Shown: positions 1-10,056 of the stretch, one piece after another | Layout of the letters: each line of letters begins with the position of its first letter | Numbering within the stretch: the stretch's first letter is position 1 | Origin: Pseudisothecium myosuroides | Taxonomy: Eukaryota; Streptophyta; Bryopsida; Hypnales; Lembophyllaceae | Length of the DNA: 64,000 nucleotides | Direction: 5' to 3' | NCBI GenBank assembly: GCA_951799445.1 | Contig: OX637287.1 | Span: forward strand, 42,809,724 to 42,873,723 | Program-made: the position numbers and the translations under genes | Notes under the pieces: generated by a model | Database searches by the model: none | What the model saw: the letters and a program-made list of their open reading frames with translations, nothing else | Told to the model about the DNA's origin: nothing

Positions 1-69
1 ACTGGGTGAGCCTTGCTGCCATTACAAACTTGCATTCTTCTCTATCAGCTGCTCAGAATCTTGCCTCTT

Positions 70-350
70 AGCGAATGGCACGAGTTTCGCAGCAAGGCGC
101 GCATTTCTCAGTATCAATAGCTCAGTCTGTTACTTCCCTGCGTGCTCCACAAGTTTTGACAGCAAGGGCTTGCATTCTGTAACAGTAACAGTAGCTTAGT
201 GTCTGCGTGTTGCACGAGTTGTCGCAGCAAGACCTGCATCCTTCTGAAACAGCATCTCAGTCTTTTGCCTCACTGCGTGTTGCACGAGTTTTCGTAGCAA
301 GCCGTGCACTCTTCGGTATTGTAGCTCAGTCTCTGGCCTTAGTTTTCACC
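70..350. repeat. Minisatellite upstream of the UGT gene, period 65-70 bp, about 4 copies
   Basis: A degenerate unit with the core CACGAGTTTTCGCAGCAAG followed by a TGCATTCTTC-like and a CAGTAGCTCAGTCTCTTGCC-like block recurs. The core begins at 79, 148, 213 and 283, giving spacings of 69, 65 and 70 bp. The array ends just before the UGT start codon, so it lies in the promoter or 5'UTR. No TATA box stands out inside it. Confidence 0.8.
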
Positions 351-368
351 AAGATTGGGGAGAGGGAG

Positions 369-2604
369 ATGGGTTCGATTCAGAAGGCGAGCACGACGAC
401 GACGAGGACGACTCGGGGGCACATTGTGGTCGTCCCGCTTCCTGCACAAGGTCATGTCACTCCAGCCTGGCAGTTGGCGCAGCACCTACTGACCCTGGGC
501 TTCCGCATCACTTTCGTCAACACCGACCATAACCACGAAAAATTGGTGAAAATCCGCAGCTCTTCCAAAGCTATGGCGATGGAGCTCCCCGAGTAAGCAC
601 TACGAACTCTTTGAGTATAGCTAGATTGATTTGGTTTATCGAGCAACCTTCGGTCCTGCTTGAGAGTTAATTACAGAATCGGGTTGCATTATTGATACTC
701 TGATGGCGACTTTGTAGTTCCTGTGAATTCTGATGTTCATAAGCATGTTGTCAAATTTATCAGGCTCCGCGTCGACGAAGTAGCGCGAAGTAGCGCGAAG
801 TAGCTATACTGCAGTGTTAGCACCAATTTGCTGACATTGCAGGAATTTAGTAACTAAGCTACTTTGCGCTACTTGGTTGGCGTGGGACTGGGCAGGGTCT
901 AATCAGAGGTGATGAAGGCTGAAAGAAAAGCTGTGACAGCAACTTTGGAGTAGACTCTGGTAGAGGTCTCGCGCTTTAAACATTCATGTACGGCTTGAAT
1001 GATTTCTTACATGGTAACCCGAATTCACGAGAAGAATTCTTAACATCCATCAACTGCTTGATTGATTTCTAACGTCACAGCCCTAATTCACTAGAAGGAT
1101 TCTAAACTATCGTGTTTTGCTTCAAAGATTTCCAACGTCGTAACCCTAATTCACTAGGAGATTTCTAAACGCTCCTGTACTGCTTGAAAGGATCCTAATC
1201 TCGAAATCGTAATTCACTAGAAGAATTCCAAACACTCATGTACTGCGTGCAAGCTTTGTAACCTTGTAAACCTAATTGTGCAGCAATGGCATTGAGTTCG
1301 TCTCGATGTCCGACGGTTACCCCGAAGATTTTCTATCCGTGGGCACTATCGAGGAGTTCAACCGGGCGACCTTGAGCATGGGCCCCAGCTTGGAGGCGCT
1401 TCTCCTGACCTTGCACCCGCCCACCATCACCTGCGTCATCCGCGACATTCGAATGTCGGCCGTGCACGCCGTGGCGAAAAAGCTCGGTATTCCCGTGGTC
1501 GGTCTGGCCACCCCTTCCGCCATTTCCAAGCAATGTGTCTTCAACCTCCCAGTCCTTATATCCTCAAGGCTTCTCCCATTGCCACCTCCTCCACCCGATT
1601 GCACACCCTCCTTGAACGCAAGTAATTTCATGCTAGGTCCCCCTCGAAGTCCCGCCGAAGCAACCGCTCGACAAACCCCAGTGACGCCCCACATTTCTGG
1701 CGTCTCCCCAACTCTGCGAGTCCAAGACCTCCCAACTCACATCCTCGCCGACCTCGATCACAACTTCCTCAAAATCCATCGCGACATACAAAATCCGCTT
1801 CTCCCTGACTGTGAATGCATCCTCTTCAACACGTTCCACGACTTAGAGGGCGAGGTTCTCGACGTCATCGACTTAAACTCGCGAGTGTTCGCTGTAGGCC
1901 CTCTCATCTTGGCCGGGGCGGGAACTGGCACTACACTCCGAGAAGAAGAACCTGGCATCCTCTCTTGGCTGGACACCCAAACCCCTAACTCCGTCCTGTT
2001 CGTCTCGTTCGGGAGCGTGGCCAAGATCTCCATCATTCAGATACAAGAGCTGGCTTCCGGTCTGGAACAAAGCAACGCTTCCTTCCTGTGGGTGATTCGA
2101 GCCGACACCATCATCGACGAGGAGAAAGCGGAATTTGAAACGTGGTTCCCAAAGTTTGAGCTCAAAATCAAAAACCGTGGATTGCTCGTCACCTGGGCGC
2201 CGCAAACAGCCGTTCTCTCCCATCCCGCGACAGCTGCGTTTCTCACGCACTGCGGATGGAACTCCACCATCGAGAGCATCGCACTTGGAGTGCCGATGCT
2301 GGCGTGGCCGAGATTCGGAGACCAGACCACGAATGCGCACTATATTGTGCACATTTGGAAAGTCGGGATGCAGCTGGAGGTGCGAGAAGCTGTTGTTGCG
2401 AAAGAAGAAATCGAGCGGAAGGTGAGGAAGATGGTGGCGGAAGAGGGAGTGGATCCCGAGGTAGATGCCATAAGAGCGAATTCGAGGAAGCTCGAGGTGT
2501 CGGCGAGGAAGGCCGTTGCGAAAGGAGGCTCTTCGCATGCGGCGATGGCGAAGTTCGTGGAGCTTCTCGAGAGGTGGATGACGGCGTCCCCTTCCAATTC
2601 TTGA
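369..2604 (+). CDS. Family-1 UDP-glycosyltransferase (UGT), two exons
   Basis: Exons are 369-592 and 1284-2604, joined by a phase-2 intron (donor gtaagc, acceptor gtgcag). The join gives ...ELP-D-NGIEF and a 514-aa protein, a usual plant UGT length. The enzyme transfers sugar from a UDP-sugar to a small acceptor, normally in the cytosol. The N-terminal GHIVVVPLPAQGHVTP carries the catalytic His29; the partner Asp is probably Asp129 (in CVIRD). The 44-residue PSPG donor-sugar box spans about 379-422 with WAPQ, HCGWNS and a terminal DQ. The last Gln usually goes with glucose preference. ATG369 is the first in-frame ATG, preceded by GGGAG. There is no signal peptide or membrane anchor. The acceptor substrate cannot be read from sequence. 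Confidence 0.93.
977..1283 (+). repeat. 63-bp tandem repeat filling the 3' half of the UGT intron
   Basis: Units begin near 977, 1041, 1103, 1166 and 1229. The landmark AATTCAC lies at 1022, 1085, 1148 and 1211, exactly 63 bp apart. The fifth unit is cut at AATTGTGCAG (1274-1283), which is the splice acceptor of exon 2. The intron-exon border therefore lies in register with the repeat. Confidence 0.88.
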
Positions 2605-5500
2605 AGCTTTCGGTGTCTGCGCGTCAGTTCATGACATTGTCTGCATGTTGGGAAGTTATTATGCCTCCCAAGATGCCTGGGAGAGATTTTCAGTTAATTC
2701 AAGGATTGGGGTTGGTTGAGGAGTCGTATGAGATAATTTTGATCATAGTAGGTGTCTGCTTTTCAAGGATGCAAAAGGGTCCCCTTCCTCATTGGTAAGC
2801 AATGTTATGTTTTGAAAGCTTGTCATGGAGCAAAGATGGGGGATTAAGTGGAAGGGGATGCATGCTAATCTGTGATGATCTAGATTGGACCACGATCGTA
2901 CAACAAGATGGAAGATTGAGTATTGCATGCCATGCGCTATATTTTGTAGTGTGTGCATGTCATACTAAGTTGTGCAATAACTATGGAAGATTGAGATTTA
3001 CTTGCAAGATGCTATAGCTTGTGATGTGTGCATGTCACAGAAGTTGTGCAATAAATGAATGCATGTGATACGCTACGGCTAATAGTTGGACCAAAAGTTT
3101 CCGTGTGGATAGACCAAAACTATTTGTTGAAAGTAGGCGACATTTCTACCCACAAAAGAATAGGTATTTTTATCATTTATACTCGAAAGTCACATCCTAA
3201 GCTTCACAATTTTTTCTTGAGAAGATATTTCATGCTAAGGTACCCCCCATTCCCAACCAATGACCCATTCCCGATCTATAGGTGCACGTATTTTTGACCA
3301 CGCTTAGAGTGTAGTTTTTTTTTTTGTTTTCAAGGTTGGAACTAATAAATACATGACACATGTCCCAAGTTATGAAAAAAAATAGGAAATAATGATTAGA
3401 TAAAAAGTTATTGAATGATCGGAATTGGAAGAGTCTATACATTGGCTACGGGTCCGATGTACTTTTTGCCTCCCATAATTCATAGTAATTTCAATTCAAG
3501 CAATAAAACTACCAAATTTTTTGCAATCCATGTCATTTCTATTGATGTACCTCTGAAAAATATTTGTTTTGCCTTCACTATTCCAAATCATGTTGGAATT
3601 CCTTATTCAGTCGGTTATGGGGGGTTACTTTAGTTCTTTTCCAACAAAAGGTTTGCAAACAAATATATGTACCTTCCATGTAACATAGAAAATATCTATT
3701 TAGGTAGCTACACCTAAAATAACCTAAAGAGGTTCTTTGCAATTATTCAAAGAAAGAAGACTATATTTGTTTAGCATGTATTTCTTGACAACTACTAACA
3801 TAACCTATTGCAAAATTACTAATATAAATTCTTGCCTAATTATATGAAGAATCTAGGCTAAAGGTCCATATTAGGTACACTTAAAAATTTATAGTTTATT
3901 CATATAATGTTTTAAAAATAGATAATTATATAGTGATTCTAAAATCTTTTTGCAAGTGCCATCAAGATCAAATAATGACAAATATAATTTAATAATAGGA
4001 ACCATACTCAAATATTTTAAAGGTGATTACAGGTGTAGGTTCTTTATTATATGATTTTCTTGTTACTACAAGTAAGAATAATATGTCGTGTACGCATGGT
4101 GTTAACATGTGACAAGTGCATGTGACAAGTGTGAATAAGCAACAACAATGATTCGACAATGACTCTGTAAGTGCCTAAACATTGTCATTGTTACATCCAA
4201 ATGCATAAATGAGATGCAACTCACTTCCAATTGACACTAATATACAAACAAGCTATCAAAAGACATTGCCAAGGCCTAAAGCGAAGTCCCCACGGTCTAA
4301 AAGTCTCCTACAAGCTTCTTCCGCACTCCAAACCTTCCAAACTAATTTCAGTGCATCTACGTACTTGTAGTTGATAACAAATAATATTCTCACAAGTCAC
4401 ACATTCCAAATCTCTAATTCTAAATTTGACTAAAATTATCTATGCACATTAACTTAAATGAAAGAATTTATTAGTTGTCTCTCCATTCCATAATACTAGT
4501 TCCTTTTGGATTTTTCCATGTGTTCTAAATTACTAATTCCTTTCAACAATGTACTTCAAACTCAAGTTTGGAGGTGAAGATGATTTTTTGGGTTCATGAG
4601 CTCAACTTATGAAATGAATTGTATGATGTTTAGTTTATTATACACTTCACATATAAAAAAAAAATCTAAATTTTCTTTTTGTCTAGAATATTGAGGTGAC
4701 AAAGACAATAATTGACCAAAATACTTTGCAAATCATGCGCCTTTTGAATCAAAATTTTAAATTATTTTGATTTTCTTTTGGAAATCACCTTTACTTGATT
4801 GTTTTTCATTATGACATAAAACTTTTTTGAAAATTTCAAATTTTTTAGAGACATTTTGTAAAGTAGGAATGCTTCAACTGTCTAAAGTTTCTTTAGTTTC
4901 TATAAATAAAAATTCCAATTTGGGGCCAATTGTGAGTACTCATTGCTCATGCTCTACAAATTCATTTGATTGTGATATGCATTAATTTTTTTTACCAAAT
5001 CCTTAATATTTTCATTACTACAAAAAGACTAATATTTAGGGACAAAAGGAATAAATAATCTCCCAGGTAATCTATATCTTAAATGAAGTTGTTTATTTGT
5101 TTTGTTAAGGTGAAATCTTCACGGCAGAAAAGATGTTGAATTTGAAGTTTTTATAAATTAAAAAATAGAAAACTATGTTTATTTTTATTTTATTATAGTG
5201 TGGCAACAATACAAGATATACTAGTTCTATTTTAAAAACTTTTTGAATCAAAGAGTTGATAACATGAAACTCCTAGAGAAAATAAAGTATTCCATAAAAA
5301 TTGCAATCTAGAAATGTAGTTTCTTGACAATGTAGATCATTTTTTGTGAGTTGTAGGTTTTGGAGACTTTCAACTCTATAGTGGTGGAAAATCTATGATG
5401 TAACATTTGAAAAAATCTAAACTTAACCCAATTTTTCTCAAAACCATTTTTTTCTAGACTCCATTTTTAATTTTCCATTTTTCATGGAATAGTCCATTTT
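2605..5500. other. AT-rich intergenic region, no gene seen
   Basis: About 2.9 kb after the UGT stop. The first few hundred bases are probably its 3'UTR. The rest is AT-rich with homopolymer runs, and its short open frames lack family motifs or splice structure. Composition changes to GC-balanced near 5,500, which marks the upstream region of the next gene. Confidence 0.6.
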
Positions 5501-6316
5501 TTGCGAATTTCACGGCTGTCGATCGGTGATTTCTCCAATTGATTAGGGCTGCACCAGCGATGGCGACCAGCTAGTTAATTGGTGCGCTTGCTCTGCCATT
5601 GCAGTTTAAACTTCCAGAATTGGATATGGTGTCCTAGGAAGGACTGAATTCTCGTGGAAGTGGCGGACTTAGCGACCTAGATTTTGCGAATTGTCGTTCA
5701 CGGCCGTGAATTGGCGAGGCTTGGGACCGGCGGAGAGATGGAGACGAAGAATCATCGCCGTGTGTCTGTGAAAGGCTTCTGGATTGAAAGAGATTGGCAC
5801 CTCAAGGTGCGACATGCGTTGAGAATCTAGGTTCGCATTTGTTACAATATCATGGCGAGCTTGCTGAGCTTTCTCGCGCTGCTGTTTTGGCAATTTCGAA
5901 TTCGTGTATCTTTTGGTAGCTGCTATCCTATTTCCAGGTAGTGTGTGACAAACGCGCAAGGTTTCTGATTTTCGTTAGTGTCTCCGAAAATTTCTTGGAT
6001 TTAGCAGTCCTGCTGAAGGTTCGGTGGTCGATTAGGGTTTGAGTTGGATGCTCCGACTCCGTTTTTGTTTTTGCGATTGACGACGACCAAGTGCGGAAAG
6101 AGTTGCTGTGAGGAGGACACGACGATGTCCGGAAAGAACGACAGTTATATTAGCGCTTGCCATTCAGTGAGTACGCTGTGGAATTAGAAGGTGATCGTTT
6201 AGAAGGTACTACTATGCACTGGTTTCTACACAGGGAGCTATGGCGCATGTGTAGCTAGTTCTTTACCATTTCGAAGCCACACGCCTCGGGTGCCGCGAGT
6301 CCCGCAGTTGAGCACC
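5500..6316 (+). promoter_or_regulatory. Upstream and 5' leader region of the Orai-like gene
   Basis: Composition becomes GC-balanced from about 5,500. A GATTAGGGTTTGAG telo-box-like motif lies near 6032. A short open segment from ATG 6125 ends at a GTGAGT donor near 6167. If spliced to the acceptor CCCGCAG before 6308 it would add a short in-frame N-terminal extension to the Orai protein. The reading frame is also open upstream of ATG 6317, back to about 6203. The leader structure and the exact start are therefore unresolved. Confidence 0.45.
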
Positions 6317-8645
6317 ATGGGGTCCTCTGCCATGGACGCTATGCAAGTCCTCTTCACTGCTTTCGACACGGGGTTGTCGAGCAAGTGGCGAGAGGAGGAT
6401 CGGTCTTGGCGGGATGAAGACCGGGCGTGGCGATGTGAGGATCTCGATTATAGACGGGAGGAAAGGGAATGGCGGGAGCAAGAAAAAGATATGCGAGAGT
6501 TGGAGCTCAGGTCCTTTTTTGAGTCTCCCTCTTCCTGTGCTTCAGACATGTGCTCTTAGGGTTTAAGACTCATAACATCTTTAGTTTGTCACTGAATTGG
6601 TGATTTTGCAAGGCAAGGGAAATGCACGCAGATGTCGGATTCGTTGTGCTATTGATAAAAGAAAGTGGTTTACATGAATGAATTAAGGTAGAGGATCCTA
6701 TTTGCATCACTTTCAGCATTTTATCCAATATGTGAGGTGTGCTTTCATTGGGAGATCGGTAGAGAGTCTTGGAGGGACTACTCTGGGTTTATGTGTCAAA
6801 TTTTTATCATTATGTATGGTTTTCTTATGCTATTTCAAAGCGGGAGGTTGGAGACCACAATAAGTGACAGTAGGCAACCCCACTTCCATTTGAATATCAG
6901 TGACAATAGACATTAACTCAAGTCATGCTTGCACCTTTTGCTAATTGAAGGCCAACCGAGTGTATGAATAGTTGAGTTTCAGTTTGTAGCTGGGGTCATT
7001 ATAGGTGACGACAACACGTCTCTCATGGTTTAGTGTCTTCTACCCTACAATGCTGATCTTCTGCAGCTTGTATTTTCGAGCCACGTATGGAAAGTAGCAC
7101 GAATTGCAGCTGTTACTTGGACTGCAGACCTGCAGACCCTTTTTCAATACCTGGAAGTCATTTTGTGCTGGGCCAGATGATGTAATCAGTATGTCGTGGT
7201 ACTTGGCCTTTTTATAATTTTCGTTCATTGTGGACTTGTATCCTGGCATTTACTTGGAAGCGGGCATGCAGATGGCGAGAGGAAGATATAGAGCAGCGGC
7301 ATGTGGAGAATGCGAGATATCTCTGGATGAGGTATATTTTATTGCTCATTTCTGAATGAAGTACCTTCCCTGTTTTCTTGAGTTTTCTAGCACCAGAACT
7401 AAGGACTTCAAATGATATTTTAGTACCTGTTCGTGTTGTCCATCCTATGAGATTTCACTGCAAGTGTGTGGCTACAGTGAACGTAGGGACACAATAGGCT
7501 GGAAAAAACTGAATGGCAGACAAAAGTGGTTAAATGCAAGATGCTGGATCTGATATGCTTGCTTCTGAATAGCTTGAATTCTGAGATTTTTCTTGACTTT
7601 TGTGAACCAGCAATTAGTTTATTAAATGCTAGCCGTGCCGATCTTTGGAACATCAGTCAGTGCAACTGTTCCTAAGTGGACTATCACGCCAGGACCACTT
7701 ACTGTAATATCTGAGATTATTTTTCGCAATTTTTTATGCAGATTTGTGGAAAAGAATCGGAGAGATGTAGAAGAGAAATCAGAGCAACTTAAAGCAGTTT
7801 CGAGCTTGTCTGCTCTCTTTGCGGGCTTTGCTGTGGTGACACTTACGCAATTCGGCTTCGACGCGGACACTGTAGGAATCATATGGATTGCATTTTATGG
7901 AGTCTTGACTGCGCTTGTGGTTGGTTGCATGACAATTTCCATGGTAACATGCACACTCATCCTGGGCAGCATATTGAAGAATGGCAAACTGTATGTAAAC
8001 GAGGAAGCAGAGGAAGACTTCATGTTCAGGTCAGTTTCCGGGGAGATTTTGAGTCAAACTAGCCAATATCCTTAGTTCTCTATCATATATCAGTGTTTCA
8101 TTGATATGTTTCAGTTCCTCCTTGTATGTCCACTTTGAATAGAGAAGTATATGAAATGTAGCTCAGCAGTTTGCCTGAAATTTGAATTTTTAATCAACAA
8201 ATTTGGAAAAATGAGTCAGTTCATCTGTAACCAGCTGCCAATTCTCCTCGTTCACTTGTTCAGGTGTAAGGCCTTCATAAGGAATCACAAAGAGAACCCT
8301 GCTCTGAAGCCGCCTTTCCCACGACGAACATTTGAAGCATTTTGGCGGATTAGGTGTGAGACAGACTGGCGACGCTCTTTTCAACTTTTTGCTTTGGGGG
8401 TCTTGTCTTTCTTAGTGAGTCTAGTGCCCATAGGGTGGATTAAATTCTCCTACTCCTCTGTCACAGCAGGCTTGTTTATAGGAATTATAGGGATTTCAAT
8501 TGTGGGTTGGGGATGTGTTCAATACTCCTGGGGCTCACACATGACCAGCAACATACGTAGTTTAGAGGACCATGAAACACGAGTCCATCGTGGGGGCCTG
8601 CCATTCGACTGGCATCTTTCACCCGTTGAACAGACTACACTCTGA
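6317..8645 (+). CDS. Orai/CRAC-type calcium channel homologue, four exons
   Basis: Exons are 6317-6510, 7272-7331, 7742-8029 and 8264-8645. All three introns are phase 2 and each splits an Arg codon. The product is 307 aa. Residues 24-72 are seven heptads (WREEDRS, WRDEDRA, WRCEDLD, ...), a likely cytosolic helix or coiled coil. Residues 101-127, from LKAVSSLSALFAGF to FDAD, match Orai transmembrane helix 1. Three further hydrophobic segments follow, giving the four-helix Orai layout. Animal Orai forms a plasma-membrane calcium pore opened by STIM; the plant partner is unknown. Gln121 aligns with the pore Glu (human E106) and Ser106 with Arg91, while Asp125 and Asp127 are kept. ATG6317 sits in CACCATGG. 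Family assignment rests on motif alignment from memory. Confidence 0.85.
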
Positions 8646-9840
8646 TATTCCGTTACATTTGCTCCATTAGATAGATGGCTTTTATCTACCCAGTTCAAGA
8701 GGTTGGACTGTTGGAGACTGTAAACTATCTACTGTTCACTGTTGTACTCTTACAGTATAGTAGCAACTTCAAATTGCAATGGATTGTTGCACTCACGTTG
8801 AGGAAGGACGCTCACTTGTCGCACTCTAGGTTTTCATTGTGAACGTTGGATGAAATAATTGGGTGATATTTCTTTGGGATGAAAACTTGACAAATTTTGT
8901 GACAAGAGCTGTGACAGGGGTCATGACACTACGTGCTTAATCCTTAAGTGTTGACAAGGACATTTTTTGTGGTTCAATTAATCCTCACTCTTTGATATGT
9001 GCGCTAAAATTTTGGTCACTAACTAATTGTTGCCTTGTTTCTACAAATTCTTGCCTAAAATGTATTGCTTTATTCATGTGACCAAGGGTTGATAAGATTC
9101 AATATTTTTTGTTGATTAATTAGTGTCCAAATATTGCATGCTAAGTGAATTTGGAATTCCCTTTTGATGATCAATAAGATTCAACAAGAAGTACAAAAAA
9201 AAATTCAATTTTTAAATTATTATTTGAGAAATTTACGATTTTCATTGTCTATAAGGGAAAATGAGCTCTAACTATAATTTTGAACCTACCTATAGTATGT
9301 CCGTTTGTGATGTTGAACCCTTTTAGATAGTTCTACCTTAATTTATTGGCATTGTAAAAATTAACACTTCTAGTAAAACCATTAAGTTGAAATGTACTTT
9401 ATAATTTATTTGAAATGTGCTTTATATTTTTTGTTTAAATACTTGAGGTTTAAATTCATATTTCATTTGCAAAAAACATTACCACCACATTACTAATATA
9501 TTTTGAAACCAATATATAAAAATGAAAAAAATGATTATTGTATTTTAGAATAGAAAGAATTTATCAAATTTCCTTTGCATCACACTCATAATGATGCTTT
9601 ATCGCTCCTTAATTTCTATTGTTGAAAACTATTATTTAATTGAAAATTGTTGGACCCCTTGAAGTGAATTCTACAACATTATTGAAGGAATACCCTAACC
9701 TTTATGACAATTTCAGTTTCTTCAATTTTGACTTCGAAATTTGTAGAAATTTCATAAAAATTCAAAAATTACAATATTTTTCTGAAATTTTATGATCTTC
9801 ATATCTTTGTATAAGTAAAATATGACCTCTAATTATAACT
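8646..9840. other. AT-rich intergenic region, no gene seen
   Basis: The first few hundred bases are the likely 3'UTR of the Orai-like gene. The remainder is AT-rich with poly-A/T runs and no coding signal. Confidence 0.55.
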
Positions 9841-9878
9841 TTGACTCTATCAATCCATCCATCCATTATCCATACCTT

Positions 9879-10056
9879 AAGGTAGGTAGGTAGGTAGGTA
9901 GGTAGGTAGATAGGTAGGTAGGTAGGTAGATAGGTAGGTAGGTAGGTTGTTTGTTTGTTTGTTTGTTTGTTTGTTTGTTTGTTTGTTTGTTTTGTTTTTT
10001 TGTTTTTGTTTTTGTTTTTGTTTTTGTTTTTTGTTTTTGTTTTTTGTTTTTTGTTT
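9879..10056. repeat. Compound microsatellite (GGTA)n-(GTTT)n-(GTTTTT)n
   Basis: Three successive simple repeats run into each other: about 17 units of GGTA/GATA, then about ten GTTT units, then GTTTTT/GTTTTTT units. Open frames on both strands here (Lys/Thr/Gln-rich or Cys/Phe-rich) are artefacts of the repeat. The array passes directly into the first copy of the ~200-bp family downstream, whose units also begin with GTTTGTTTGTT. Confidence 0.93.

Noticed and set aside
1317..2538. Several antisense frames of up to 221 codons opposite the UGT exon
   Set aside because: Shadow frames of a GC-balanced coding exon; the sense frame has complete UGT motifs.
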